From Chelativorans xinjiangensis (GTDB lineage: Bacteria; Pseudomonadota; Alphaproteobacteria; Rhizobiales; Rhizobiaceae), in NCBI RefSeq assembly GCF_009812055.1, contig NZ_WQNH01000046.1, positions 1 through 39,087 on the forward strand: a stretch of DNA of 39,087 nucleotides. Reading direction: 5' to 3'. This document shows, piece after piece, positions 38,826 through 39,087 of this stretch. The translations under genes were made by a program, and so were the position numbers. The notes below the pieces were generated by a model. That model searched no databases. It was given only the letters and a program-made list of their open reading frames with translations, and was not told the origin of the DNA. Position 1 is the stretch's first letter. Every line of letters starts with the position of its first letter.

Positions 38826-39087
38826 TCTCCTCTCGCCGCGGCCTCGCCCGCCCGCCGACGAGCTCAGGGTGAGGGCAGGCGCGTTTCATCCTCGCCACGC
38901 CCGCTTTCGCGTCTGGCCATTGACCCTTCGACAAGCTCAGGGTGGGAAGCGGGGCGCGTCTTCGGCACCGCACGAGGCGCTTTGGGGGCACCTCAAATTA
39001 GGCGCGTCCAACGCGCCCCACCGGAGTCTGTCCCGCCGTCGGCCGGTCACTCGGGCTCCCCGCCCTTCCCGGCTGCACCCAATTGGG
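38826..39087. other. Non-coding right end with dispersed repeats
   Basis: No gene is visible in the last 262 bp. Two copies of a 15-bp repeat, GACGAGCTCAGGGTG (38857-38871) and GACAAGCTCAGGGTG (38930-38944), lie 73 bp apart. The second is embedded in CCCTTCGACAAGCTCAGGG, a short dispersed repeat often seen between genes in alphaproteobacteria. Reading frames through it give LSLSKG-type peptides that are not genes. Confidence 0.6.
38857..38944. repeat. Pair of dispersed CTCAGGGTG-type intergenic repeats
   Basis: GACGAGCTCAGGGTG and GACAAGCTCAGGGTG differ by one base and are in the same orientation. The extended second copy can form a CCCT/AGGG-closed hairpin. Such elements are known as common intergenic repeats in alphaproteobacterial chromosomes; this is recollection, not a search result. 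Confidence 0.6.

Noticed and set aside
38806-38991. Small minus-strand frame at the right end
   Set aside because: Its peptide contains LSLSKG, which is the translation of the dispersed repeat, and it has no ribosome site.
1-39087. CRISPR array, tRNA, rRNA or prophage
   Set aside because: No regularly spaced repeats, no tRNA-like cloverleaf sequence and no phage structural or integrase genes were seen.

Overview
The window looks like chromosomal DNA of a Hyphomicrobiales (rhizobial-type) alphaproteobacterium, plausibly Phyllobacteriaceae. This is inferred from the high G+C, the dense operons with ATGA/GTGA stop-start overlaps, the wealth of ABC and TRAP importers, the FdxA/Fpr style, and a CTTCGACAAGCTCAGG-type dispersed repeat at the right end. 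No rRNA, tRNA, CRISPR array or complete mobile element is present.

Layout. (1) 1-86 is the 3' end of an IS630-family element. (2) 515-5645 (+) is a four-gene envelope glycan island: acyltransferase-3, two GT2 glycosyltransferases and an MsbA-type ABC exporter. (3) 9628-5683 (-) is a PotABCD-type polyamine/spermidine-like ABC importer. (4) 11720-9843 (-) is a TPR/winged-helix regulator followed by a small beta-propeller protein, probably a transferred pair.

(5) 23650-11998 (-) is the most unusual part. It is a long co-directional run: DUF971, an AprA-like flavoprotein, an AprB-like 2[4Fe-4S] ferredoxin, a HEAT-repeat protein, a HutC/GntR regulator, a TlpA-like thioredoxin, then after a 357-bp gap a NitT/TauT-type ABC importer, SCO1/SenC, PCuAC, a di-heme cytochrome c and a Crp/Fnr regulator. 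The importer's substrate-binding protein seems to carry a fused C-terminal NosL-like domain, and its operon includes an unrecognised five-TM membrane protein. The locus thus joins substrate uptake, Fe-S/flavin redox chemistry, periplasmic copper/thiol handling and cytochrome c. I do not recognise it as a described system, and its substrate is unknown. (6) 23782-27754 (+), divergent from it, holds a 7Fe ferredoxin (fdxA), a ferredoxin-NADP reductase, a YeiH-type putative sulfate exporter and a cobalt-type nitrile hydratase (alpha, beta, accessory protein).

(7) 29031-27769 (-) is a secreted S41-family protein. (8) 30244-29195 (-) is a GntR regulator with two winged-helix domains, divergent from a catabolic operon at 30389-35169 (+): SDR dehydrogenase, Ldh2-family dehydrogenase and TRAP transporter DctPQM. 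A perfect 15-bp palindrome lies between them. (9) 35302-38825 (+) is an AsmA-family protein overlapping a DUF2723-like GT-C membrane protein. The last 262 bp are non-coding with dispersed repeats.

A cross-cutting pattern is that each of the three importer binding-protein genes is followed by a GC-rich inverted repeat before the next transporter gene. In the TRAP operon two more stem-loops precede dctP. This suggests RNA-level adjustment of binding-protein dosage.
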